Assembly (NCBI GenBank): GCA_964346585.1
Contig: CAYFVQ010000201.1
Coordinates: 1-29,289, forward strand
Source of the DNA: SOIA01 sp964346585
GTDB lineage: Bacteria > Acidobacteriota > Aminicenantia > Aminicenantales > Aminicenantaceae
Length of the DNA: 29,289 nt
Direction: 5' to 3'
Below, piece by piece: positions 1 to 7,771 of the stretch. Position numbers and translations under genes: made by a program. Below the pieces are notes generated by a model. It was not told the DNA's origin. It saw only the letters and a list, made by a program, of their open reading frames with translations, and searched no databases. The stretch's first letter is position 1, and every line of letters begins with the position of its first letter.

Positions 1-1784
1 ATTTGCATGCCGAGAGTTTTAAAATAATCATAGTCCACAGAGGCATCCGTCATAGTCACGTAATCATCAGGGCCCTTTCCTTCCCAATAAACGGGATTGA
101 TATGTCCGATATTTGTCGGTAATCTCCGGGCCGCTGTGACGTTTAGTACATTCGGATGCTGTTTGATCTCATTTTTGAATGACCTGTAGGCTTCTCTCAA
201 CTCCCTGTTCATCGATATGGCGAGCACATGATCTCTGTTCAACCCGATATCTTTATTCCTGATGTAGTTGAGCTGCTTGTACATGACGATAGTCCCGATA
301 ATCAAGACGATGGTTGCAGCGAATTGACCGATGACCAAGATCTTTCTTAACAGAAAGCCTCCTGAGCCTGATTGTAATTTTCCCCTCCTCAGTATATTTG
401 CCGGTTTAAAGGAAGAGAGCATAAAGGCCGGATAGCTTCCGGATGCCAAACCCGTGAAGAGGATGATTCCGGGCAACAGGAACAAAAATGAAACATTCCC
501 GGCAATGTTCAGTGTCAACTGCTTTTCTGCAAGATTATTAAACGCCGGTAAAAAGAGATAGACCATACCAAGTGCCACTAAAAGCGCAACAACAGATATA
601 ATCATCGATTCTCCGATAAACTGTTTGATGATATCGGCCTTTTCCGCACCCACGACTTTCCTCATCCCTATTTCTTTAGCCCGAGTGTTCGACCTGGCTG
701 TGGAGAGGTTTACAAAATTGATGCAGGCGATAATCAGGATGGCGACCGCGATCGTCATGAAAATGTAGACATAAATAATCGGGTCCGTGCCGTTTAACGA
801 GTACAGATGGATTTTAGATAGAGGTTGAATATGAAGAATAACTTTCGATCTTGTTCTTTTATCATGTTCCATGACAAATCCAGAGATCTTGTCTGCGAAG
901 TCCGGCAGGAAGACGTTTTTTTTTAAAAGCGCGTATGTTCTGGCTTCATAGGACCAACTGGTATGTTCCCTCTCGCCCATGAGTCTCATCGAAGCAAGAA
1001 AATCAAACTGCAAATGAGAATTCAGTGGGATATCTTTCAAGACGCCTGTCACGATCAGCTCTGCACGATTGTTAACCAATAAAGATTTGCCGATCGGATC
1101 TTGGGTGCCAAAAAATTTGGCGGCAGCACGTTCGGTTAAAACGATGGAATCCCTGCTGGCAAACACGGTCTCCGGTGTTCCTTGAATGAGCGTATAGGTG
1201 AACATCCTCAAAAAGTCATCATCCACCAGGGCGCCTCTCTCTTCATAGATCTTATCCCCATGCTTCATGAGCCAAAACCTCAAGCAAAATCTCGTGATCT
1301 GTCGGACTTCCGGATACTGTTCTTTAAAAACCCCGGCCAGGGCTAAAGGATTGGAAGAATATTTATTCCCTTGAAGTTCAGGGATAGTCCTGTAGATGTC
1401 ACTGTAGTTTTTGTGGAACTTATCAAAGCTGAGTTCATCCTGAATCCAGAGGAGGATCAGAATGCAGCAGGCCATACCGACAGCCAGCCCCATGATGTTG
1501 ATGAAAGAATAAATTTTGTGATTTCGGATATTTCTCCATGTGATCTTAATATAGTTTCTAAACATAGTCCCTCCTACTGATGTGGATATTTTGGAATAGG
1601 CGGCAAGCGCATAGACGACCTGCTCCCAGTACCACAAGAGAGCCCGGCGCCTTCCATTCTCCCGCACACGCTCTTTAAATTCCTCGCCGCAATCACCGGA
1701 AACAGAGTATTTCCATTCATAGTGGCCGAGAAAGGAAAGCAGTTTCTGACCTAATTTCGGTGGATGTCCCTTGGGTTTATCCAT
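1..1784 (-). CDS. FtsX/MacB-type orphan permease with N-terminal permease prefix domain (3' end outside window)
   Basis: Inner-membrane protein of the MacB/FtsX permease superfamily; the substrate is unknown. The first ~594 codons are in the window and the C-terminal half is cut by the left edge. Residues 1-73 are a soluble 'prefix' domain with the conserved pattern SGDxxEEF...RALLWYWEQV. The core starts MFRNYIKITWRN, followed by TM1 (FINIMGLAVGMACC), a large extracytoplasmic MacB_PCD-like domain, and a TM block with the cytoplasmic motif RAKEIGMRKVVGA (about residues 368-380). A second extracytoplasmic domain begins before the edge. I checked that the start, core ATG and cytoplasmic motif share one frame. 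It starts 5 bp after the PadR stop, so the two form one operon. The RBS of the full-length start is weak (TAAAGA), while the internal ATG at 1565 has AGGAGG. No ATPase gene is adjacent. Confidence 0.9.
   Translation of the reverse strand, partial: MDKPKGHPPKLGQKLLSFLGHYEWKYSVSGDCGEEFKERVRENGRRRALLWYWEQVVYALAAYSKISTSVGGTMFRNYIKITWRNIRNHKIYSFINIMGLAVGMACCILILLWIQDELSFDKFHKNYSDIYRTIPELQGNKYSSNPLALAGVFKEQYPEVRQITRFCLRFWLMKHGDKIYEERGALVDDDFLRMFTYTLIQGTPETVFASRDSIVLTERAAAKFFGTQDPIGKSLLVNNRAELIVTGVLKDIPLNSHLQFDFLASMRLMGEREHTSWSYEARTYALLKKNVFLPDFADKISGFVMEHDKRTRSKVILHIQPLSKIHLYSLNGTDPIIYVYIFMTIAVAILIIACINFVNLSTARSNTRAKEIGMRKVVGAEKADIIKQFIGESMIISVVALLVALGMVYLFLPAFNNLAEKQLTLNIAGNVSFLFLLPGIILFTGLASGSYPAFMLSSFKPANILRRGKLQSGSGGFLLRKILVIGQFAATIVLIIGTIVMYKQLNYIRNKDIGLNRDHVLAISMNRELREAYRSFKNEIKQHPNVLNVTAARRLPTNIGHINPVYWEGKGPDDYVTMTDASVDYDYFKTLGMQ
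1563..1575 (-). promoter_or_regulatory. Internal RBS plus ATG at the prefix/permease boundary
   Basis: On the minus strand AGGAGG (1570-1575) lies 4 nt before an in-frame ATG (1565-1563) that would start the permease core as MFRNYIK. This Shine-Dalgarno is much better than the one in front of the full-length start at 1784. The same arrangement recurs in the other two prefix-type permeases. Confidence 0.5.
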
Positions 1785-1789
1785 AATCT

Positions 1790-2110
1790 TTAGTCTAAAC
1801 GGAATTCGGAGATACTTTCCCAAATGGCGCGCTGCAGATTGTACGAGTCCCGGAGCGCACTCATTCCGTCAGAAGTCAGGGCATAGTAAATCCGTGGCCT
1901 TCCCCCTCTTGCTGAGGACGTGGTTCCTTTTGTCTTTGTAACATAAACTTTGCGTAAAAGTTGGTCGAGGGCATTGTAGAGTGTTCCATACATCAACTTC
2001 TTTCCTCTCAGCTTTTCGACTCTTTTTCGGATGGAAACGCCGTAGGCATCTTCTTTGAGGGCGATGATGGCGGCCAATATCATCTGCTCCAATAACGTCA
2101 GTTCTTTCAT
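1790..2110 (-). CDS. PadR-family transcriptional regulator (short type)
   Basis: A 106-aa winged-helix protein of the short PadR class, made almost only of the DNA-binding domain with a brief C-terminal helix. Visible family marks are the LxxxIxxALxxxAYGVSI N-terminal helix, GTLYNALDQL in the recognition helix, and the wing motif ARGGRPRIYYALTSDG. Short PadRs usually repress their own operon and a linked transporter. It lies 5 bp upstream of a prefix-type permease on the same strand and is divergent from a second PadR-permease operon. An AGGAAA RBS sits about 8 nt before the ATG. The inducer is unknown. Confidence 0.93.
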   Translation of the reverse strand: MKELTLLEQMILAAIIALKEDAYGVSIRKRVEKLRGKKLMYGTLYNALDQLLRKVYVTKTKGTTSSARGGRPRIYYALTSDGMSALRDSYNLQRAIWESISEFRLD

Positions 2111-2162
2111 GGTTTTTTTCCTGTATAGAATTTAATCACTGAAATCCAAATCATGAATCAAG

Positions 2163-2206
2163 TTTTACGTAACTTACACATATAGTAATACGCAAATCAC
2201 GTAAAA
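2163..2206. promoter_or_regulatory. Inverted repeat, possible PadR operator
   Basis: TTTTACGT (2163-2170) and its exact complement ACGTAAAA (2199-2206) are separated by 28 bp, 53-96 bp upstream of the left PadR start. The left arm also contains the palindrome TTACGTAA. The position suits autoregulation by the left PadR. No convincing -35/-10 pair was found for that gene, so this is a positional inference. Confidence 0.3.
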
Positions 2207-2297
2207 AGGTTGCCTAAATTCTGAAAAAAAATTCCTTGCGCTTTCACTTTTGCGAAGATGTTGGTGTTGTTTCCCTATTCACAGGCGCCTGTATTCT

Positions 2298-2354
2298 ATT
2301 TGTTTTACTTTTTTCCAAAAAATACTTGACATTTGGAGTGATTTGTTTTACCTT
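2298..2354 (+). promoter_or_regulatory. Promoter of the right PadR-permease operon with an 11-bp direct repeat
   Basis: TTGACA at 2326-2331 is a perfect -35; 17 bp on, TACCTT (2349-2354) is a weak -10. The sequence ATTTGTTTTAC occurs at 2298-2308 and again at 2341-2351, 43 bp (about four helical turns) apart, and the similarity continues as yTTTT. The repeats flank the -35 and the second overlaps the -10, a sensible layout for an operator. The gene has a GAGGAGAG RBS at 2373-2380. Confidence 0.4.
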
Positions 2355-2381
2355 TTACTATGAAATAAGATTGAGGAGAGT

Positions 2382-2705
2382 ATGATGAAAACAATTTCAA
2401 GAAGACAACAACAGATTCTCATCGACATCTGGAACCTCAAAGAGTCCGCTTACCTCCTGGCCATAAAAAACCATTTATCCAAAATCATGAAGACCGATTG
2501 GTCAGTCGGGGCCATACACAAGCCCTTGATGAAACTGGAGAAAGAAGGACTTGTCGAGTCCTACATGGGAGAAGCGACGGCTAAAAGGGGCGGAAGAAGC
2601 AAAAAGATCTACCGGATTTCAAAATTGGGGCTTAATACCCTCAAAATGATCAAAAAGGAGCATGATGTTCTTTGGGCCAAATTCCCTGCTCTCAAAAAAG
2701 CATAA
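2382..2705 (+). CDS. PadR-like transcriptional regulator, divergent sequence
   Basis: A 107-aa short PadR relative. The wing motif KRGGRSKKIYRISKLG matches the family's RGGR.+.YYxLT signature. The N-terminal helix is unusual: the common AYGxxI is AYLLAI, and the recognition helix reads WSVGAIHKPLMKLEKEG instead of the typical TLYxALxRLexxG. Two tandem ATGs (2382 and 2385) follow GAGGAGAG; either could start translation. The following permease begins 10 bp after its stop, so it probably regulates its own operon. It diverges from the PadR at 1790-2110. Its unusual recognition helix suggests a different operator. Confidence 0.85.
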   Translation: MMKTISRRQQQILIDIWNLKESAYLLAIKNHLSKIMKTDWSVGAIHKPLMKLEKEGLVESYMGEATAKRGGRSKKIYRISKLGLNTLKMIKKEHDVLWAKFPALKKA

Positions 2706-2715
2706 AACACGAAAC

Positions 2716-5328
2716 ATGAAACACAAAAAGTATGCCCCTCCCCTGCTCGGCGAGAAATTACTAAATATATTTCTCCCAAGAGGAGAAAGCGAATCTGTCG
2801 CCGGTGATTATGAAGAGCTGTACGCAGACATCGCTCAAACACGAGGAAAATCCAGGGCTTATGCTTGGTATTGGATTCAGATTGTGAAATCGATCTGTTC
2901 AGGTATCACAATTAACGTTTGGTGGAGTGTAACCATGCTTAGAAACTATCTAACCATTGCCTTAAGACATCTTAAAAGACACAAAATCTATTCAGTCATC
3001 AATATCTCGGGTCTGGCCATCGGGATGGCTTGCTGTGTCCTTATCTTATTATGGATCAATGATGAGATCCGGTATGATCGTTTCCATGTGCAAACCGAAA
3101 ATCTATACCGCGTTTTGAATGACTTGAATTATGGCCCTGTTTCGCAAATCACTCGAGGTACAGACTATCCTCTGGGTCCGGCCATGAAAGAAGAAATTCC
3201 TGAGGTCAAAGAGTTTGTGCGGATCCTGCCCACAAGAAGATTGTTGGTTGCCCATGGAGAAAAAAAATATTTTGAAGCTAATTTCTGCTTTGCCGATCCC
3301 TCTCTGTTTACTATGTTCACATTTCCTTTTATTCAAGGAGATCCCAACACAGCCTTATCTTTGCCCTCTTCAATTGTTATCACACAAGACATGGCTTTAA
3401 AATATTTCGGCAACCAAGATCCCATCGGAAAAACGATCCAGACACAGAATCAGAATGATTTTACGGTGACGGGTGTCATTGAAAATATTCCCAGAAATTC
3501 CCATCTCCAATTCGGATTTGTCGGATCGATCGAACGAGCGGTGGCCATGGGGGCCCGCACCCATTGGACAGGATGGGTGTACTCTACCTACGTTTTGCTC
3601 CAGCCGCACACATCCTTCAAAGAAGTGAACACGAAGCTGGAAGAATGGATCAAAACAAAAGATGCTTATGCCTCTCGATATTATCTCCAGCCTCTTACAG
3701 ACATTCGCATGTACGGACTGCAAGGAGAAGGAGTTATTCGTTCGTTATCTTTTTTTTCGACACTTGCTCTGTTAATCCTGATCATTGCCTGCATCAATTA
3801 CATGAACCTGGCCACAGCCCGAGCCGGAACACGGGCCAAGGAAATCGGACTGCGCAAGGTCATCGGGGCAAAAAAGAGAAATATTTCGAAACAGTTTTTG
3901 AGTGAATCCGTCTTGTTTGCGTTTTTTGCACTGTTGATATCCATTCTCCTCGTTGCCCTGTTTCTCCCGGTTTTTAACCAAATATCAGGCAAAGATCTTC
4001 GCATGGATCTGGTACAGTATAAATTCCTGTTTCTTGGCATATTGGGAATAACCGTGTTGACCGGCGTTCTCTCCGGGAGTTATCCGGCCTTGTTCCTCTC
4101 CTCTTTTGAGCCAAACCAGATATTGAAAGGAACTTTATTCGGCAGGAAATTCGGCGCACGCACTGCATCCATCCGAAAAGGCCTCGTCGTTTTTCAGTTT
4201 GTTCTAACGGTCGTGCTCATCATCAGCACAACTACTGTCTACAGACAGATGAACTTTATTAAAAACCGGGAACTGGGCTTTGATAAAAGCTACTTAATCT
4301 ATATGCAACTGCGGAGCGAAGGCAATCTCTGGGAGCAGTATGATGCACAAAAAGTATGGCTGAAATACAAAACGCTTAAAAACGAATTATCCCAAAACCC
4401 GAATATCCTCGAGATGGCTACGGCCACATGTTTGCCTTTTGGCCGGATGGGAGATGAATTCGGGCACCTGGACTGGGAAGGGAAAGACCCGGAATATCAA
4501 GTCGCGATGAACCATATGGCTGTTGATCCTCACTTTCTTGGAACATTTCAATTGGAGATGATTAAGGGGCGGTTCTTGTCCGACGAATTCCCATCCGACT
4601 CCCAAGATTTTATTCTGAATGAAGCGGCAGTCAAAGCCACAGGGCTAGACTCTCCAGTGGGAAAAAGATTTCGTCTGCTGGATAAAACGGGAAAAATTAT
4701 TGGTGTGATAAAAGATTTTCATTTTGCTCCGCTTCGCAACGAAATAAGGCCTCTTATCCTTCACCTGATGCCTTATCAGTACTGGATGTACCGAAATTAT
4801 GTTTTTGTCCGAATAAGAGCAGACAATATCTCTCAAACCATTGCCTCCATAGAAAAGATGTGGGATAGAGCCATCCCTGAGTATCCATTTGAATTTCAAT
4901 TCTTGGACGACACCATCGACGCCATGTACAGGTCTGAACAGCGTTTAGAAATGATTCTCAGGATCTTCACATTCCTGGCGATTTCCATTTCCTGCTTCGG
5001 CCTATTCGGATTGATATCCTTCTCAGCCACGCAGAGGACCAAAGAAATAGGAATCCGCAAAGTGTTGGGAGCATCCATGGGCAGTGTTGTCCGGCTGTTA
5101 TCCAGAGAATTCGTCATGCTGGTTGTTTTGGCCAATATCATAGCCTGGCCGGTAGCATACTTTGTGATGACAAGATGGCTGAAAAGTTTCGCCTATCGCA
5201 CAGAGATCGGTTTTGTGACCTTTTTATTCTCGGGGTTGGCGGCTCTCGTTATCGCACTTCTCACTGTTTGCTTCCAGTCCATAAAGGCCGCATCCGCCAA
5301 TCCTGTGAATTCCCTGCGATATGAGTGA
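2716..5328 (+). CDS. FtsX/MacB-type orphan permease with permease prefix domain
   Basis: An 870-aa inner-membrane protein, complete. Residues 1-73 form the prefix domain (PPLLGEKLLNIFLP, AGDYEELYADI, YAWYWIQIVKSI). The core from MLRNYLTIALRHLKRHK has TM1, extracytoplasmic domain 1, a TM block with RAKEIGLRKVIGAKK (about 373-387), a TM before extracytoplasmic domain 2, a final TM block with TKEIGIRKVLGAS (about 775-787), and the tail ANPVNSLRYE shared by its paralogues. This is the duplicated MacB_PCD-FtsX plan. I place the start at 2716, 10 bp after the PadR stop, because the prefix in the sister genes starts at this point. An upstream in-frame ATG at 2662 would overlap the PadR gene by 44 bp. 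The RBS of 2716 is poor. No ATPase partner is nearby, so the energy source or role is unclear. Confidence 0.92.
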   Translation: MKHKKYAPPLLGEKLLNIFLPRGESESVAGDYEELYADIAQTRGKSRAYAWYWIQIVKSICSGITINVWWSVTMLRNYLTIALRHLKRHKIYSVINISGLAIGMACCVLILLWINDEIRYDRFHVQTENLYRVLNDLNYGPVSQITRGTDYPLGPAMKEEIPEVKEFVRILPTRRLLVAHGEKKYFEANFCFADPSLFTMFTFPFIQGDPNTALSLPSSIVITQDMALKYFGNQDPIGKTIQTQNQNDFTVTGVIENIPRNSHLQFGFVGSIERAVAMGARTHWTGWVYSTYVLLQPHTSFKEVNTKLEEWIKTKDAYASRYYLQPLTDIRMYGLQGEGVIRSLSFFSTLALLILIIACINYMNLATARAGTRAKEIGLRKVIGAKKRNISKQFLSESVLFAFFALLISILLVALFLPVFNQISGKDLRMDLVQYKFLFLGILGITVLTGVLSGSYPALFLSSFEPNQILKGTLFGRKFGARTASIRKGLVVFQFVLTVVLIISTTTVYRQMNFIKNRELGFDKSYLIYMQLRSEGNLWEQYDAQKVWLKYKTLKNELSQNPNILEMATATCLPFGRMGDEFGHLDWEGKDPEYQVAMNHMAVDPHFLGTFQLEMIKGRFLSDEFPSDSQDFILNEAAVKATGLDSPVGKRFRLLDKTGKIIGVIKDFHFAPLRNEIRPLILHLMPYQYWMYRNYVFVRIRADNISQTIASIEKMWDRAIPEYPFEFQFLDDTIDAMYRSEQRLEMILRIFTFLAISISCFGLFGLISFSATQRTKEIGIRKVLGASMGSVVRLLSREFVMLVVLANIIAWPVAYFVMTRWLKSFAYRTEIGFVTFLFSGLAALVIALLTVCFQSIKAASANPVNSLRYE
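2924..2937 (+). promoter_or_regulatory. Internal RBS plus ATG at the prefix/permease boundary
   Basis: GGAG (2924-2927) lies 7 nt before an in-frame ATG (2935-2937) that starts the conserved permease core MLRNYLT. It is better than the RBS of the full-length start. It matches the equivalent sites at 1563-1575 and 27584-27597. Confidence 0.4.
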
Positions 5329-5514
5329 AAAAAGGGAATGGGATTGTGGGCAATAAAAAGGGCTTATGAATCCCTGCTTCCCAGGTATTCCGCTCAACTT
5401 TCAGATAATCACCGACTTTCGAAAATATTATAAATCCGAGTGACCAAATTGACTTTTCAAACGAATCACTCTTAAATCTCTTCTCTCCATGCGAGTTTAA
5501 GAATACATGATTAT
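5329..5514. other. Intergenic stretch after the permease
   Basis: There is no gene here. GGGATT (5340-5345) and AATCCC (5369-5374) could form a weak stem after the permease, with no T-tract, so it is not a convincing terminator. The last codons before 5515 (reading IHDYV) continue the frame of the remnant below, back to a stop at 5473. Confidence 0.4.
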
Positions 5515-5751
5515 GTGACTGCTATTAATTTTCGAACCCGTGTTTGTGAGAACTACAAAAACCTGAGTAATGAAGCTATTAAAAGATTTAACACAATTGA
5601 AAAGGAAGGACTTGATAAACAATCCGAATTTGAAAAAAAGGTATCCAGAATATGGAAAACTGATCCGAATGGAGCAGCAAACTTACTTTTAAAATTCTCG
5701 GAAGATTTATATCTTAAATCACTTGAAGCGATGAAAAAAGTCTTAAAATGA
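5515..5751 (+). pseudogene. Possible C-terminal remnant of a C69-type dipeptidase (or small hypothetical protein)
   Basis: An open frame of 78 codons from a GTG with no Shine-Dalgarno. It reads as helical protein: NY..L...AIKRFNTIEKE, then KTDPNGAANLLLKFSEDL. The pattern 'acidic helix, x-x-DP-x-x-A-x-x-LxxFS' resembles the extreme C-terminus of C69-family dipeptidases (DPxxAxxxLTDYS). The same frame is open upstream only to the stop at 5473, and nothing resembling the N-terminal catalytic Cys region is present. I read it as a decayed end fragment, but the resemblance is from memory of the family. A short independent gene remains possible. It converges on the hydrolase gene, with 14 bp between stops. 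Confidence 0.35.
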
Positions 5752-5765
5752 TGAAAAATCAGATG

Positions 5766-7313
5766 TTATTTTTTCTTTTTCAAACGTTTCAGGACCGATG
5801 CCGCATTGGCGTTATCAGGATTGAGCTCTAAAGATTTTTCGTAGCTTTGAATGGCTGACTCCGTTTGTCCTCTGTTTAAGTAGGCCTCTCCCAGGCTGTC
5901 ATGAGCGTTTGCAGATTCTGGAAACAGTGACACATTCAATTTGAAGACTTCAACCGCTTCTTCTTCTCGCCCCCACCAGTAAAGGAAGTGGTATCCCAGC
6001 CAATTCAGGACGCTTTCGTCAATAAGAACTTCGCCCGGATAGGAGGCTTTCATCTGTTGTATAGCGTCCCTGGCAGCAGACAGGCCTTTTTCGACAATAA
6101 GATGAATAAGATCCGCCTCCGAGGAAGGAGGTTCTTGCCCTTTCTTCCATTCCAGCTTGAGGATGTTAGCGGAGGATTCCCTATCTTGAGCGATCCTGTG
6201 CAAACTCCCTAATTCTTGCTCATCCTGTTTAAGATACGCATTAAAAAAAGACAGGACATTGCGGCTGATAGTCTCATAGAGAGGTTTCGGATCGGATTCG
6301 ACCGGACCCCAATAGCCGGGCACCGCATCCCGGATGTCCAGCATGGCGTAAGAAGAGAAGTGGCCGTGGTTGGATGTTGGGACAGGGACTAGATAGCTGT
6401 CTCCGTAAGGCTTCCTCCCAAAGAGTGTGGATATTCCTTGCTCGTCGCGAAATGTTTGGATAAAACGGGCCTGAGTCATGTGCATCCAGGGAATCGTGAA
6501 CCTTTTTTCTAGATATTGAGGATGGTTCCCCGGAAGCCCGGAAAAGTGTCCAAACAGGATGCCCGAATCCATGCTGAGGAAAGCGTCTATGTCGGGATTG
6601 CGCATGGACAGGATTAATCCTGCCATCCCCCCAAGGTCATACCCGATAACACCCATTCTTTCAGGATGAACAAACGGCTGGATGCGGGCCTGGGCGATGA
6701 CAAACTCAAGATCCCGGATTTGAGTTTCCAGGTCTTCCACATTCAAGTTTACTAAGCGGTACTGAGTGCCAAGCAGAGGGCAGGTCGCAACAACATAGCC
6801 GTGACTTGCCAGGAATTCGCACAGAACAAAATGCGAGAGGGGCGATTCATAGTAAAGCCCCTGTCCTAAAATGAGTAATGGGAAGATCTCTTCTGCAGGC
6901 TTGGCATCCTGAACAGAGGCAGTCCGATAATCCAGAATGGCGTTCAATCGGTCGGACTTCAATCCTTTTACCAACGGGACTGGCAGAATTTCTTTTTGCA
7001 ATTTTTCATCTGGCTTCACGGATCCAGGCACAAAATCTTCGACAGCCATACGAACAAACGATGCGAGCCGCAGTGGAGGCTGAGTGGATTTTTTAGCCGG
7101 ATACCAGATGTAGACTCGAATGGATCGAGCATTCTGTCTCTCGATAGTTTTGGGGGGATAAAACCGGGAGAGATCTTTGGCTTCAATAAGCTTGAAACCG
7201 GGAGTGAACAGACCCGGCTTCAGATTTCCCCAGAAGTTGCTGTCCTGAGCGTTTATACTCACGACGCTGATGAAGAGAATAATAAGACCGATTTGGATCT
7301 TTTTCCAGTTCAT
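5766..7313 (-). CDS. Secreted alpha/beta-hydrolase-fold protein with C-terminal TPR
   Basis: 515 aa with a Sec signal peptide (IGLIILFISVVSINAQ, cleavage near residue 22). Residues ~40-370 resemble the dienelactone-hydrolase/PAF-acetylhydrolase branch of the alpha/beta-hydrolase fold: VYIWYPAK, LLILGQGLYYES (oxyanion region), ASHGYVVATCPLLG and VIGYDLGGMAG as the nucleophile elbow. The elbow carries Asp226 instead of the expected Ser (GxSxGG). Asp249 (FLSMDSG) and His316 or His318 (SNHGHFS) fit the acid and base positions. The C-terminus (about 462-515) is a TPR pair (NAHDSLGEAYLNRGQTESAI, then a second helix pair). The start has an AAAGGAGAAG RBS. It is probably periplasmic or exported; the substrate is unknown. 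Asp226 could mean haloalkane-dehalogenase/epoxide-hydrolase-like chemistry or a non-catalytic binder. Confidence 0.8.
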   Translation of the reverse strand: MNWKKIQIGLIILFISVVSINAQDSNFWGNLKPGLFTPGFKLIEAKDLSRFYPPKTIERQNARSIRVYIWYPAKKSTQPPLRLASFVRMAVEDFVPGSVKPDEKLQKEILPVPLVKGLKSDRLNAILDYRTASVQDAKPAEEIFPLLILGQGLYYESPLSHFVLCEFLASHGYVVATCPLLGTQYRLVNLNVEDLETQIRDLEFVIAQARIQPFVHPERMGVIGYDLGGMAGLILSMRNPDIDAFLSMDSGILFGHFSGLPGNHPQYLEKRFTIPWMHMTQARFIQTFRDEQGISTLFGRKPYGDSYLVPVPTSNHGHFSSYAMLDIRDAVPGYWGPVESDPKPLYETISRNVLSFFNAYLKQDEQELGSLHRIAQDRESSANILKLEWKKGQEPPSSEADLIHLIVEKGLSAARDAIQQMKASYPGEVLIDESVLNWLGYHFLYWWGREEEAVEVFKLNVSLFPESANAHDSLGEAYLNRGQTESAIQSYEKSLELNPDNANAASVLKRLKKKK

Positions 7314-7571
7314 GATTTCTTCTCCTTTTGTGGTCCTTCAGCCTTCCTCAACCGCCTTTTTAATTTTTGAGTGTCTCTTTAATAATAACTTAATCCAAGA
7401 GAAAAAGCGTTGCTTTTTCAGGCAGATTTTGTTGATTTGCCCTTCCTGATATCGGTCCAGGGATTATGTTAAATTTTTACTGGACGGAAGGATTGAAAAT
7501 TGACGGGTACATTGTTTGCATTGAGATGATTTGTGGAAACACTTAAAAGTTGATTCAGGAAATATTTTTTT

Positions 7572-7608
7572 GTTCGAATTCGGACATAAGTCGTTCGAGA
7601 ATGGACAT
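7572..7608 (+). promoter_or_regulatory. Tandem activator-like site upstream of a sigma-54 promoter
   Basis: GTTCGA-N4-GGACAT occurs twice, at 7572-7587 and 7593-7608, with a 21-bp period (two helical turns). Copy 1 is also a near-perfect dyad (TGTtCGAATTCGgACA, 7571-7586). It lies about 67-103 bp upstream of the start predicted from the -24/-12 element, the usual distance for enhancer-binding activators of sigma-54. The protein that binds it is unknown. Confidence 0.5.
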
Positions 7609-7647
7609 GCAGAGTAGAACAAGGTTGCATGACCTCAAAAGATCATA

Positions 7648-7664
7648 TTGGCATATTTCTTGCT
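7648..7664 (+). promoter_or_regulatory. Sigma-54 (-24/-12) promoter of the permease at 7772
   Basis: TTGGCATATTTCTTGCT matches every defined position of the sigma-54 consensus YTGGCAYRNNNNTTGCW, with GG and GC 10 nt apart. Transcription would start near 7675 and leave a leader of about 97 nt. Confidence 0.65.
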
Positions 7665-7716
7665 AAATAAAATTGTGAATGTGTGGTATAAGCAAGAGAA
7701 AAAACACAAGAAAATA

Positions 7717-7745
7717 TTGACATGCTTTTTATGCGTCAAGATAAA
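7717..7745 (+). promoter_or_regulatory. Possible sigma-70 promoter of the permease at 7772
   Basis: TTGACA (7717-7722), a 17-bp spacer and GATAAA (7740-7745, 4/6 match) lie downstream of the sigma-54 element. The start would be near 7752, with the GGAGG RBS at 7761-7765. It could give basal expression beside the inducible sigma-54 promoter. The rest of 7314-7571 holds no gene; only the hydrolase RBS is visible there. Confidence 0.5.
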
Positions 7746-7771
7746 GAAAAGAGAATAAATGGAGGATCGGA

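Noticed and set aside
2662..2715. Earlier ATG for the permease, overlapping the PadR gene by 44 bp
   Set aside because: The AAGGAG is only 1-4 nt from the ATGs and the added residues do not match the prefix domain of the sister proteins.
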